Positions 52,257 through 62,100 of a DNA stretch of 64,000 nt are shown in pieces. Every line of letters starts with the position of its first letter. Position 1 is the first letter of the stretch. The notes below the pieces were generated by a model that was given only the letters and a program-made list of their open reading frames with translations, made no database searches and had not been told where the DNA came from. Origin of the DNA: Oscheius sp. JU75 (lineage: Eukaryota > Nematoda > Chromadorea > Rhabditida > Rhabditidae); the NCBI GenBank assembly GCA_037178855.1, contig JASJZC010000003.1, positions 1,116,001 to 1,180,000 on the forward strand, given 5' to 3'. The position numbers and the translations under genes are program-made.

Positions 52257-52650
52257 TATTGTCACATAGCCGGTATTCCTATGATATTTTATTCTCGTTA
52301 TCCTACCTAAAATAACTACAACCGTTTTTGTCCCTCCCGCCAAGTTTCACTTTTCAAAGGCCTACCAGTCCGTAACCATTTTGTTTTACGCGCGGAACGC
52401 CACTGTTTGAAATTTGTTGTTCTGGTCCGTTCGCTCGTGCTAGAGACGGGAGTGTTTAGTATTATTCTTCTGTTGCAACCCCGTGTTGATTTACCCGTTT
52501 ATCGTCAAATTGTTGGACCTTTGAAGTCCCAAGACTGAATAAACTTTGATTGAAGAAAGAGTTTTACTTTATCTAATGATAGTCCTCGATCGAGCCTAAA
52601 CAGCTGATCGAGAACCTCGAGGTTGCGATAAGGCCATCGCAACTCCTCAT
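52257..52650. mobile_element. LTR-like insertion, absent from the paralogous block
   Basis: About 390 bp present here but missing at the same point in block A' (27130). It starts TGTCACATAGCC, has a mid-element AATAAA, and ends ...AACTCCTCATT before ATATGTACA. The flanks share ATAT, which could be a 4-bp target duplication. The 3' end does not finish in CA, so a solo LTR is only a suggestion. Confidence 0.45.
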
Positions 52651-52689
52651 TATATGTACAATGACAGGATATTTACACTGTAGTTGCTT

Positions 52690-53275
52690 GACCGGCTTAC
52701 GCATCAGGATGGGCGACACAGCCATTTGCCACGAACATGAGGTTGGTGTTGATTCTGTCCTGGAAATTGGGAGCATTGAATTTTCGTCCGAAATCGCAAA
52801 GATTCACTACTGATGCTGTTCTGACCTGAAAATTTGAACTTTACAGTTCAAACTTTAGCCTACCTTATTCAGTTCAGCCTTTTCAAGGATGTAGTTATCG
52901 CGATACTCCTTTCTGCATTAGACGATGAATGGTATATCTGCTTCGACTTTGTCAACAAGAAAGCACAAGAGAGCACCTGCAGCTTCTTCAGCACAGAGAG
53001 GAGCAATCTGATATTTGTCAGGAGTTCCTCTGCATGGTCTTGTGGCAGCATATCCAATCACGGTTCCTTGAGAGTCCAAAATTACGGCTCCAAAGACCAT
53101 CAGCTTGTCAGTGGAAACCACATTAAAATTGTTGTTGTTGGTGGGGAACATAGAGAGAAGCTCCTTCTTGTTCTGAGGGCACACGTTGAAGATCTCCTAA
53201 AGGGGGGCTGCCTTGAGCGGTGCAGTACTTCTCCAGCATGGCAGCACGAGCTATTCCAATCATCAATGAATTCAT
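52690..53275 (-). pseudogene. DUF1248-type acetyltransferase pseudogene (block B')
   Basis: Second copy of 27172-28230. Retains IFNVCPQNKKELLSMFPTNN, VVSTDKL joined directly to MVFGAVILDSQGTVIGYAAT, and the last exon with VANGC. Lacks exon 1, most of the GNAT domain and an 87-nt segment (29 codons, TADQF to KKFVP). Carries frameshifts near 53200. Non-functional. Confidence 0.75.
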
Positions 53276-53636
53276 AATAAACCGACGTTTGTTTTGAACA
53301 GACGTTTATTATGAACTGCAACATAAGTGTTATAAGTGTAAGTGTCTGTTCATACTTCACAACACCTAAAAGTCTTTTCATACAGCTTCCGCATAACATT
53401 TTTCCGGCCAGTAATGCTAGATAAGAGACCGTTGAAAAAAGCGAACATGTCATCGAAAGTTCTTGCGAAAAATATCTGTCTAAGAAGTACTCACGATAGA
53501 TCAAACTTTTTTACGTCTCGGTTTGTAAGCGTGAAGAAAAATAGGGGCCATTACATATTCCTTATTATCCACAAGTCAAAATCCTTTTTTGATAGTCTGG
53601 AGTCTCGAAAATGTTGAAAGAAATATTATTAAGCTC

Positions 53637-53990
53637 ACCTTCACGATGGATGTAAAGTTGTCGCCAGTGAGGATAATGTCCGAAGCTACCTTTGCCACAT
53701 CAGTTCCTGCGATTTCCTTAGCAAAACCGACATCAGCCTTCTTAATAGCCGGTCCGTCGTAAGTTCTGTCTCCGGTGACGGCAACAATCTCCCTAAAAAG
53801 ACTTCGAACTATTCTGGAATCCTATTACCTCTGGGGAGTAGCCTTGCTGTCGATGATTCCCTTGACAAGCGTGTACTTGTCTGCTGGTTGAGCTCGAGCC
53901 AGCACGGAGATATGGTCAGATATTGTCCAGCTTGACCTGAGAGACTTTTCCATTCGATCTCGTCGCTAATTTTGCAGGATTCTATTCTCA
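53637..53990 (-). pseudogene. plasma-membrane Ca2+-ATPase fragment (P-domain)
   Basis: Two minus-strand exons: VLARAQPADKYTLVKGIIDS with upstream NGKVSQVKLD (other frame), and across a 45-nt intron [51 protein letters not shown]. This is the conserved hinge and P-domain of PMCA pumps, but the invariant TGDGxND reads TGDRTYD, which would abolish pump activity (inference from known motif). Nothing of the membrane domains follows. Confidence 0.8.
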
Positions 53991-54025
53991 ACAGTTAGAC
54001 AGCGCTGTCGCTGTGGCCTTTTTTT
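53991..54025. repeat. GACAGCGCTGTC-type motif copy
   Basis: CAACAGTTAGACAGCGCTGT-CGCTGTGGCC followed by a T run. It is the best-preserved copy of the dispersed palindromic motif, immediately beside the Ca-ATPase fragment. Confidence 0.75.
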
Positions 54026-54298
54026 TTACATCGCGTACATTAGCTTAATATGTTTCCTTCTAGCTTGACGTCTACCACTTGACTGAAATGATCAACCATT
54101 CAACAGTCATGACTAGTCGAAGGTCGACCAAGTGGAACACTAGGACCAAGTGAAAGAACTTTTAAGACTACCACACTGCAGTCAAGTTCCAATTCAAGGC
54201 CTTATTAACAGACAGAAGACTGGATACTTCTCGAAGATCATAGAAGAACAAGGGTGTGTAAAAGGAAGAAAACAGTGCCATTGCGTGGAGTCTGGTAG

Positions 54299-55105
54299 AT
54301 GGAACTGGAAACATTTCCTGTAGACGCCTTTTTCTTTATAGCTACAACTTCTGCATTTCTACTTTTTTTAATCTTTTTTTTTCTGCAACGACGTTTAATA
54401 GCCGAAGTACAGTACCCAAAAGAAAGAACTCATGGACAATGTCGCGTCCTACTTTCTTGTCTTCTTGATGGTAGTCTATCTCGTCGTTTTACTAAGCGCA
54501 ATTTGGGCTACCAAACTGTCGATATCTCTACTCGGAGAGGACCTAACAACGAGAAAGAACCAATGATTTATCTCGCATTGTCAGTATGTACCTACGTCTT
54601 ACAAGGACTCTATAATTGTCTGCAGAGTCGAACTCCTTATCTACAACCTCCAGACCCTGGCTAATGGAATCCACTTGGCTTTGTACTTTTCCATTATAAT
54701 CTTCAACGCTCTTTTCAACACTGGAGGTCTGGTCTGTCCGGGATTGAGAAGAAATAGCGAAAAAGGGACGATTAAACCGACGCATTTAATAGTGAGGTCC
54801 ACTTGTCTTATCTCGGCAGCAGGCAACATCCCATCATCACTTATACATGTAAATTGTCTCTGTCGTGTAAATTGTCACCAGACGAGCAGGAAGACAGGAG
54901 GAAATCGAAGGACAAGGAGGTGGGCAAGAAAGAGGATAGGTCAGGAAAGAGTAATGATAAGAAACAGAAAAAGGGCTCTGATCGGAGTGGACAGAAGAGA
55001 CAGAGAAAGAAAAATACTATTTTTTTTTTCGAGAAAAAGGAGGTGTTTTGGAAGACAACGAAGGAGAGGACTGGTGTTAAGTCTACAAGAAAGGACGGTT
55101 GAAAA
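54299..55105 (+). other. remnant of an unrecognised multi-pass membrane protein
   Basis: Hydrophobic segments appear in turn in different frames: FFFIATTSAFLLFLIFFFLQ (54325), VASYFLVFLMVVYLVVLLSA (54440), LANGIHLALYFSIIIFNALF (54655), then a Lys/Arg-rich tail (about 54890-55100; KKEDRSGKSNDKKQKKGSDR). Could be a decayed serpentine receptor or transporter; no signature motif was found to decide. Confidence 0.35.
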
Positions 55106-55402
55106 ATAAAAGACGGTAGTTATAGTTTCTGATTTTTTAAAGGACAAGTTTATTAAGTGAGAGACTGACAGCGCAGTAGTGTATGACGAAGCTTGGTCCG
55201 GCGGGACCAATAGCCCAACATCCCAGAGGAACTGGCGTAGGAATAGGAATAAACGGTCAGTAACAAGAGTTTATTTAAGAGAAGTCTATTCAGCAGCAGC
55301 GAACGGGTGGTAGCAGCAGTCCCGACTTGCGACCATGAGCGGAGTCCTATGGTCGCGCTCATCGGTACATCTCCAGTAGTTTTGTATACAACAGACTTGA
55401 CA

Positions 55403-56245
55403 TTTAGACAGCGGTGTCGTTGTGGCCTTTTTTTATAAGCCGGATAGTTAGACGATCTTTTTTTTATTTTGAACTTTTTTTTCAGCAAAGGCAGCAGAAG
55501 AGTAAAGTCTCGGTCAAGGAAGCAAGGCGACAATAAAAAAGACAGATCCAGGTGCAAATCAAAACGTTCTAGGGTACCCAGCTCCCAGTTGATCATCATA
55601 TTTCCAACGGGCTGAGTGTAGGGGTCGGTGGTCATTGTGCTCTGTTCGCGGTGCAATACAAGCTCCCCTGCAAATTCTTCAGTAACTGGAACTGGTTTAG
55701 TAGGATCCTCGTAGCGTTTGCGACAAGCTACGATAACCAGTTGGACCGATACATTATGGTGGTAAAAAAATTATTCACATGTTTTAAGAAAATAATAATA
55801 ACTCTAGGTTTGGAAACCTATTGTTGCTCAACATCAGTAGCCACAACGACTGCGCTGTCAAGATGTCGAGAACGTTAGGACAATAATATAGCCACAACTA
55901 CAGCGTTGTCTCACTGTGACTTCCAAAATCAGGCCCCAACTACTGCGCTGTCTAGCTGTCTACTAGAGTCAACACAGACGATTAAATAAATTCTAGTCAA
56001 GTTTGTCATTGTTATGACCAAGGGTCTTGGATTTTGTCCGGCTGGCCAGAGAGTATTTGCTTGAGCTAAAAAACTAATGTGAATTATAGTCACCTGTATT
56101 GTCTCGGTAGCATACCACATTTAACTATCTCGGTTAATTCTACCTCGTATTGTTTTGACTATCCGACAAAGTCCCACCCGTACCATCTAAGTGATGGATA
56201 ACAAACTCGACAGTTAGACTGCGTTGTCGCTGTGGCTCTATTTAG
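55403..56245. repeat. five more copies of the GACAGCGCTGTC-type motif, both orientations
   Basis: Copies near 55403-55430 (TTAGACAGCGGTGTCGTTGT), 55837-55860 (inverse), 55888-55912 (inverse), 55932-55962 (inverse) and 56208-56245 (GTTAGACTGCGTTGTCGCTG). They lie in a stretch (55660-56400) where I see no gene. Confidence 0.7.
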
Positions 56246-56410
56246 TAACAGCCACAAGAACTATACTATATTGGAAACTGTAAGAACCAGCTAATAGCAC
56301 TTCCAATTTACACATAGCGATGAAGAGTCCATCGTCCACAAGTTCCTTACAGTCTGACTGGTCTACAGCAGCAGATCGATCGTACCTTTTGACTGAAAAC
56401 ATCCGATTAT

Positions 56411-57375
56411 TCACAGAAAAAAATGAACGTAGTGCATTAGTGCATCCAAATTGTCGTGAACCGCTATATTCGTAAAGACCGTATGCATCAAAATTTCGGT
56501 GTAGGCCTCACTGCAGAGATACTTGTTCCCGTGAAATTCTGGATAGCACATGTCAAAAATTTTTGAGCTTACTATTGTTCCCGACGTGCAGATCTTTGGT
56601 TTCTTTGGAGCCATACACTCTGAGCTTTGCTAATTTTCTGTCTCTGTCTCTCTGGCTCTCTCTCTCTCGGCCCTCTGTGTTCCACCCGCCTCTCGGCTGC
56701 AAATACACAACCTCTAGTCTATCTTCCCCATATTTCCAGGCAATTTTGTCATAATCCTCCTTGGTCAAACGGAAATGCTGGTTATTGCTAATATTGAACG
56801 AAGTCTCTGCCAGTGAAGGCAGTTCCAGTTTGCACACATCTGGGCTCGATTTCTCAGCCACTCGAAAGGGTCCGATACACTTGTGCCAGTCACAATAAAC
56901 CTGCCTTTGATGGTCTCGACCGTTCTAAGCTTTCCCCTAATGGAATCTAAAGGATACCTTAAAGATTTTCGTCAGAAAAGTCGCTCACTTCTAAAGGTGA
57001 AGTCTTTTCTATGAAACAGTTTCACCTTAATATGATACTTCGAAACTAATGTTACGTATCATTCCTGGCTCAAAAAGGCTCAACCTTGCAGCTCGAATAA
57101 GTTGCAGAAACTGAAAACCGGTGCAATCTCGGCTTGCTACGACTTGTCATTTACCTGAATTTTAACTTTTGCGAACTAGAAAAGGGTCCGGGCACTCGCT
57201 TTAATATTTTTCCAGGTCTGAAGCCTGGCAAATAGACTCTAAAAGTTGAAGTTTTTTGGGCAAAACCTGTAAAAATCTTACCACATTGCTTGGCCTCCTT
57301 GGCTTCTGGCCCCCTGAGGAAAAGGAGGAAGAGCATTCGCTCAAGTACGACATGAAACTCGCCATGTTCAGTGCC
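56411..57375 (-). CDS. unrecognised minus-strand gene, 2-4 exons
   Basis: Not recognised. Most convincing are the exons with DVCKLELPSLAETSFNISNN, QHFRLTKEDYDKIAWKYGED, RLEVVYLQ, then, after a CTCTGTCT-rich intron, LRVYGSKETKDLHVGNN, and after a short intron FHGNKYLCSEAYTEILMHTV, FTNIAVHDNLDALMHYVHFF-stop (56411), all joining in frame. An upstream open stretch (MASFMSYLSECSSSFSSGGQ at 57375) may be a first exon, separated by the partial MITE. Could be an active single-copy gene or a remnant. Confidence 0.45.
57000..57205. mobile_element. partial copy of the TTAA-bounded MITE
   Basis: Closely similar to 5870-6063 (CAGTTTCACCTTAATATG through GGGTCCGGGCACTCGCTTTAA). Has the right end with TTAA. 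The left half, including the left terminal repeat, is missing or replaced. Confidence 0.7.
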
Positions 57376-57479
57376 AGTAAGTTTACTATTGATGTCTCTG
57401 TCATTCTATCTTTTACAGTCTCTATGTTTCTGTCAGATTGTCCAGTTGTCCTGACTCTCATAAGAATCTAAATTCTGAA

Positions 57480-57735
57480 GGAAAGTCTCTATCTGCAAGA
57501 CTAATTCTAAGATAAGAGTGCAAACGTCCAGATCAATCACTCTTCATTATAGTAATGGCCGTTGCTTGCAAACTCTTGCCTCTTCTGTTTTTAACATCGA
57601 CCATATTTTTCAACGAACATCTAATCTATTACTTAAAAAAAATCGGCTCAACATGTAGCTGGCCTGAAGTTAAGGACCAAACGTGATTTTTTTAAACTAA
57701 TCCAATCCGAAGAAGAGTTTTTAGAGAGAGGTTTC
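57480..57735. other. intergenic stretch
   Basis: No gene recognised; it may include the decayed N-terminus of the metallophosphoesterase (IQSEEEFLERGF, 57700-57735). Confidence 0.4.
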
Positions 57736-57739
57736 ATTG

Positions 57740-58880
57740 CGAGCTTTCATGATATCCGACACACATATTATGGGAAAAGATAGAGCCCATTGGTTGGACA
57801 AATTGAAGCGGTAAGCATCATTTATATTTAGAAATTGAAATTTTAATAGAGTGGTAAATGAAAAGAGCTTTTTATTCCGCGGTTGAACTTCTGAGCCCAG
57901 ACGTCGTATTTTTTTCTGGGCGATCTGATCGATGAGGGCAGTTGGTCAAAACAGGAAGTCTTCTACAAGTATGTTCAGGAATTTAAAACTCTTTTTGCAA
58001 CTCATGTGCCAAGTTATACTGTTGCCGGTAACCACGATCTCGGCTTCCATGAAACGTGTGATCGGCGTTTTAAACGAGAAATTCATCTTTAGAATTGACC
58101 TTAATTACACCAACTGGTTTCGTTACCAGTTTTATAGAAGTCTAGTGGATTCTATTACCAGTAATGAACAGAACTTTGTGTTTGTGAGCTCAATGGCCTT
58201 TGAGGGAGATGGCTGTCAAGTCTGTCAGACAGCAGAAATAGAAAATTGGACTTCCTGTCATCACAGTTGAACAAATTAAGCCATAGACCCGTCGTTCTTT
58301 TACATTACCCCTTTTACAGGTGATGAGTTTACTGATGGCAAGATTCACTGTTTTTTTAGACGACGAGACAGATTGTCTTCACGACTCAGAGTTCGATTAC
58401 ACCGACACTGGAAGAGATGACGTTTATAGAGAAACATGGGATTCGTTGTCAGAAAATGCAACTTTGAGGGCGTCCCCGTACCGACTGGCCGCGCTGGTAA
58501 GGAAACTTTCCCTCAGATGGCGCTGTCATAATGTGTGTGTTTCAACGAGAGCTCGATTTAATGGGTCATTTAGGTGGACACGTTCTTCCGATTTCTGGGA
58601 GCACACTGTCAATTCATTCTCCTGGCGAAACGGCGATCGTCCCACATTGTTGCTCATCACAATTAACAAATTTGAGGTCTGTTCTGCCTCTATTCGTCAA
58701 AACCAAGATGTTTAGGTAGCTGTGAGCACGTGTTTTCTTCCAAACGAGTCGACTACTATTTTAATCTGCATTCTGTAAGCTTCCTGCTTGTTTGGCTATT
58801 CAAGTATCGGTGTAAGGTATTTAGGAGGAAAAGAGCTCCGTTGCTTCCAGAAACGAAGGACGACAAAAGTGTTAAGTGAT
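57740..58880 (+). pseudogene. MPPE1/PGAP5-like metallophosphoesterase pseudogene
   Basis: PGAP5 removes a side-chain ethanolamine phosphate from GPI anchors in the ER/Golgi (known for the family). Recognisable: MISDTHIMGKDRAHWLDKLK; EW-stop-MKRAFYSAVELL (TAA where Gln is usual); PDVVFF/LGDLIDEGSWSKQE (frame broken by an extra T in T7); YTVAGNHDLGFHET, then after a 38-nt intron NYTNWFRYQFYRS; FVFVSSMAFEGDGCQVCQTA; LDFLSSQLNKLSHRPVVLLH (one A missing before it); FDYTDTGRDDVYRETWDSLS; NSFSWRNGDRPTLLLITINK; and the C-terminal helix ILICILSVSFLLVWLFKYRC. Metal-binding DTH, GD, GNHD and the HYP region are retained, but several frameshifts and a stop remain. Some lesions lie in homopolymers. Confidence 0.83.
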
Positions 58881-58924
58881 TAGTTTTAATTAAAGTTTAT
58901 ACAAATCTTTAATAAAGCGCAGTG

Positions 58925-58951
58925 GGGTCCGTCCGTCTGTCTGTCTGTCAT
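58925..58951. repeat. (GTCT)n microsatellite
   Basis: GTCCGTCCGTCTGTCTGTCT run between the metallophosphoesterase pseudogene and the TRPM-like gene. Confidence 0.85.
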
Positions 58952-59153
58952 GATGTCCGCAGAATTGCATGTCAACACTAATACCCAAAAACGCTGACAG
59001 GTCATTTCATGTCAAGAAACAAGGAGACAACCGAGCTGTGAAGAAAACTGTTATTAGGGAAGCAGCGCAACGACCTGTTATCAGTTCTAAGTCAAGACTA
59101 AAAGGCTGCGAAGCTGCCGTCGGCAGCTGGTCCCTTATCAGTTCACTCGCAAC

Positions 59154-62100
59154 ATGTCCTCTTCCACGAATGGCGGGTGTGTCGAGCTCGTAATGGCGTG
59201 CGCGTCGAGCAATGAAACTGTTTCCCAGGAAGACCCGAATATCACCAAGCTGATCACCAGCCTCCAGGATGCAGTAAGCTTAGGAACAGCCGTGACGATC
59301 TCTTTCAGCAAAAGGTCTTTGGGGATGACTTCTCTGAAGCAAACACTCTCGATCTGATGAACAAGTTCCTACGGAAAGTTATCCGAAAGAAACTAGTTGG
59401 GATCTACAAGGCTGATGCGGATTTCGGAATATTCCTCTGTCATGTCTTTTTTCGAAAGAGAACACGCATCAAAGAGTGCGTTTCCCGTAAAACTTACACA
59501 CTTTTCAGTACAGTGACCACAATAATGAGCCGAGTGAGAACGATGACGAAATGTGGCAGAAAACGAAGGAGCCCTTGTATTGTTTGCTCGTGGCCGCTTA
59601 TGTTTCCAACGCCATGGCTCACACCTTTTCTGACCAGGAGGGCTTTCGACAGAATCACGAGTGAGAAAGGTTACCAACAGACTATCCTCTTCCTCAGATA
59701 CTACGAATCCATAGCCTGGTCGTTGTTCGACGAGATGTATCAAAACAACAAAAATAAACTGGAGTACCATGTGCTGGCATACAACTACGAGTCTTCCTAC
59801 AAGGGCATGTCTGAATCAGCGGCGGTATCGCAGCAATCTCAGTCTGAGGAAGAACCACTCGTTAATCATAGCAAGGAAAAGTCATCAAGGGAACTGCTCT
59901 GTGTAGCTTATCGGGGGCAGTGCATGGTTTGTGTCTCTTCGATTTATTCCCGCAACCAGTCTCGCAGAAGTTCATCTCTCATGTGGCCTGTCAGAATTAC
60001 ATCAAGACGAGATGGGAATATGGCAGGGTTGACAAGTTGTTTAAAGACAAAAGAGACGAGTCGAGTCGACCAATAGTTCTTTGGACTCCTCAAAACAAGT
60101 ATCGCCTACATATGGTTAGTACATTTCCAACGAATAGCGCCACCCCGCTTTGAAAGCCCGAAGCCCGACGTTTGCGCGCGAAAAAGAAATTTTCTCATTT
60201 TTCACTATTTCCCCGCTTTTTTTTTTACTTTTCTGTTAGTGTTATCGTAATCTAGGCATGTAAAAAACCTACTTGCCATCAAAATTGCGTGAAAATCGCA
60301 AGATTTAGGAGAACTGAGCTTCAAACGGCTATTTTCTAGTCGAAGACGCTACTGCGCTCTATAAGCCATGATTTCTCACCTATTTTTGGGGTCATATTTG
60401 TATTTATACGCGCAGAATTCGAAAATGAAGTCGGAATTACGAAAAAGAAACTAAAAACACACAAAAATTCAATTTCTAATTTAGGAATTAGAAGAATTGC
60501 CTTTTTCGGAGCGCAAATCGTGGCGCCGCCCAAACTTTCGTTTTCGAAAAATCTTTAAAGAATTGCCTCGCTGCCGCTATCCGTTAGAAACAGACTATAA
60601 CCACCGAGCTATAGGAGAAGAAGAAACGCGCACGTTTCTCCAACGGCCGTGATGCGTACGAAAATAAGACCATTTTCAGTTCTTCAACCTCGTCTTTATC
60701 GTCTTTTTTGCAATGGCCTTGTTGAAGAAACCGTGGAAACAACTCTTCGGTCCGGACCCAAAGGGCGGGACCTTCAATTGGTGGACCTTTGCGTTTTTCT
60801 ACGTCCTCGTCAGTCTAATTCTCGAAACTGCTGAGCAAATCTTGAAAACATCGTTCATTCTGATAGTACTCAAATGTTAGGACAACATATCAAAAAGTTC
60901 AGAAAGGCTGGCGTAAAGCATATTGGTGGGCGGACTATCAGGTTCGATTACTCCGATTTGCTCCGTTCATTGCTAACTGTTTCTCATTTTACCTGGCTGC
61001 CGTTTACAAAATATATCCGTCGATCTTCTTTCCAGTCTGTGAGATCTCTTCACAGCCTCTTTCGTCCTCAGTACAATCATAACCCTTAAATACTTCTCAT
61101 TTTCCAACTATTTTGGAGCCAAGATCCAACTCATCAGGGAGATGGTGAGTCTGAATGATCTTTGACCGGGTATGAAGCTTGTTTGGAGCACTCTCGGTTT
61201 CTGAAATGTTGATGTGAAAAAATGAGAATAGCTCGAGTATCTTCAGACCAAATCCATCTTCATGTACATGGCCATCTTGGTAGTCTTCTGGATCATCTAC
61301 GCTGTCTGCTACCTCAGTCTGACCGAAGGAATTAGCACCGATCAAGGGAGCTCAGTCTGGCAGCTCTTCCAGAACGGAGTCTTCGAGATTCTCGGAGAGA
61401 GTCGGGATGAAGATCGTGACGGGATCATCTCCAGTTGCTCGAATGTGCGATGGGAGTCTGTGGACTTTGAGAAGCCGGATCAAGTTAGTTGTCTCTTTCG
61501 CAGCTCCCTGATCCCGCCTCTGCTCTTTATGTACATGATGACAGCTACCATCATGCTCATCAATATCTTCACAGCCATGCTATCGTAAGATTTCTTAGTA
61601 TTCCGTTACAGAACATTTAGGCACAAATACGAGGTTTCGAATCAGAACGCTGCGAATTACAGTCGATTTCAAAAGTACGAGACCTTGGCCAGATTCGAGT
61701 CAAAAATCTTTTTCCCCCGCCCACTGAATATCATCTACATTGTTGGCTGGATCTTCTACAAAATTGGCAAGTACTATTTTGTATTTTGCAGTGGCTGCTG
61801 CAAAGACCAATCTGACAAATCTCCTTCCCTCATATCGTGGTTGTCTAGCGGTGAGTTCGGACCCGTTACGAAAGACTCTTGAGGTAGTCAGGAGCTGGGG
61901 AAGCGGTCCAAAAGACGCGAGTGTGAACAGGGAGGAAGCCAAAAACTTGCTGAAATGTGTGCTGGCTGTAGGTTTTCTACTAGTTGAGACCCTCAGATAT
62001 ATTTCAGCAACGCGAAACCAACGACTTCGTTGACGCCGTTCAAAAACTTGTAAGACTGACAGCGGAAATGTCTGTTCAGATAACTGTCTGGAAACTGACT

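Larger units (their letters stand above)
51723..53590. repeat. segmental duplication block B' (DUF1248 region), paralogous to 25770-29322
   Basis: Collinear with block A'. Lacks the RTE insertion and the inverted arm of A'. Joined at its left end to the PTP remnant of block B, whereas A and A' are more than 10 kb apart. Confidence 0.78.

Noticed and set aside
55153..55656. 167-codon minus-strand open reading frame
   Set aside because: Low-complexity leucine/serine runs, no domain, overlaps a palindromic-motif copy and T runs; no convincing splice partners. Likely chance.
59640..59960. Frame changes in the TRPM-like gene
   Set aside because: Two short introns (38 nt after QNH, 41 nt after RGQCM) join the frames cleanly; not evidence of decay.
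60115..60678. Helitron in the TRPM intron
   Set aside because: No TC start, no CTRR end with hairpin and no RepHel coding; left as unexplained.
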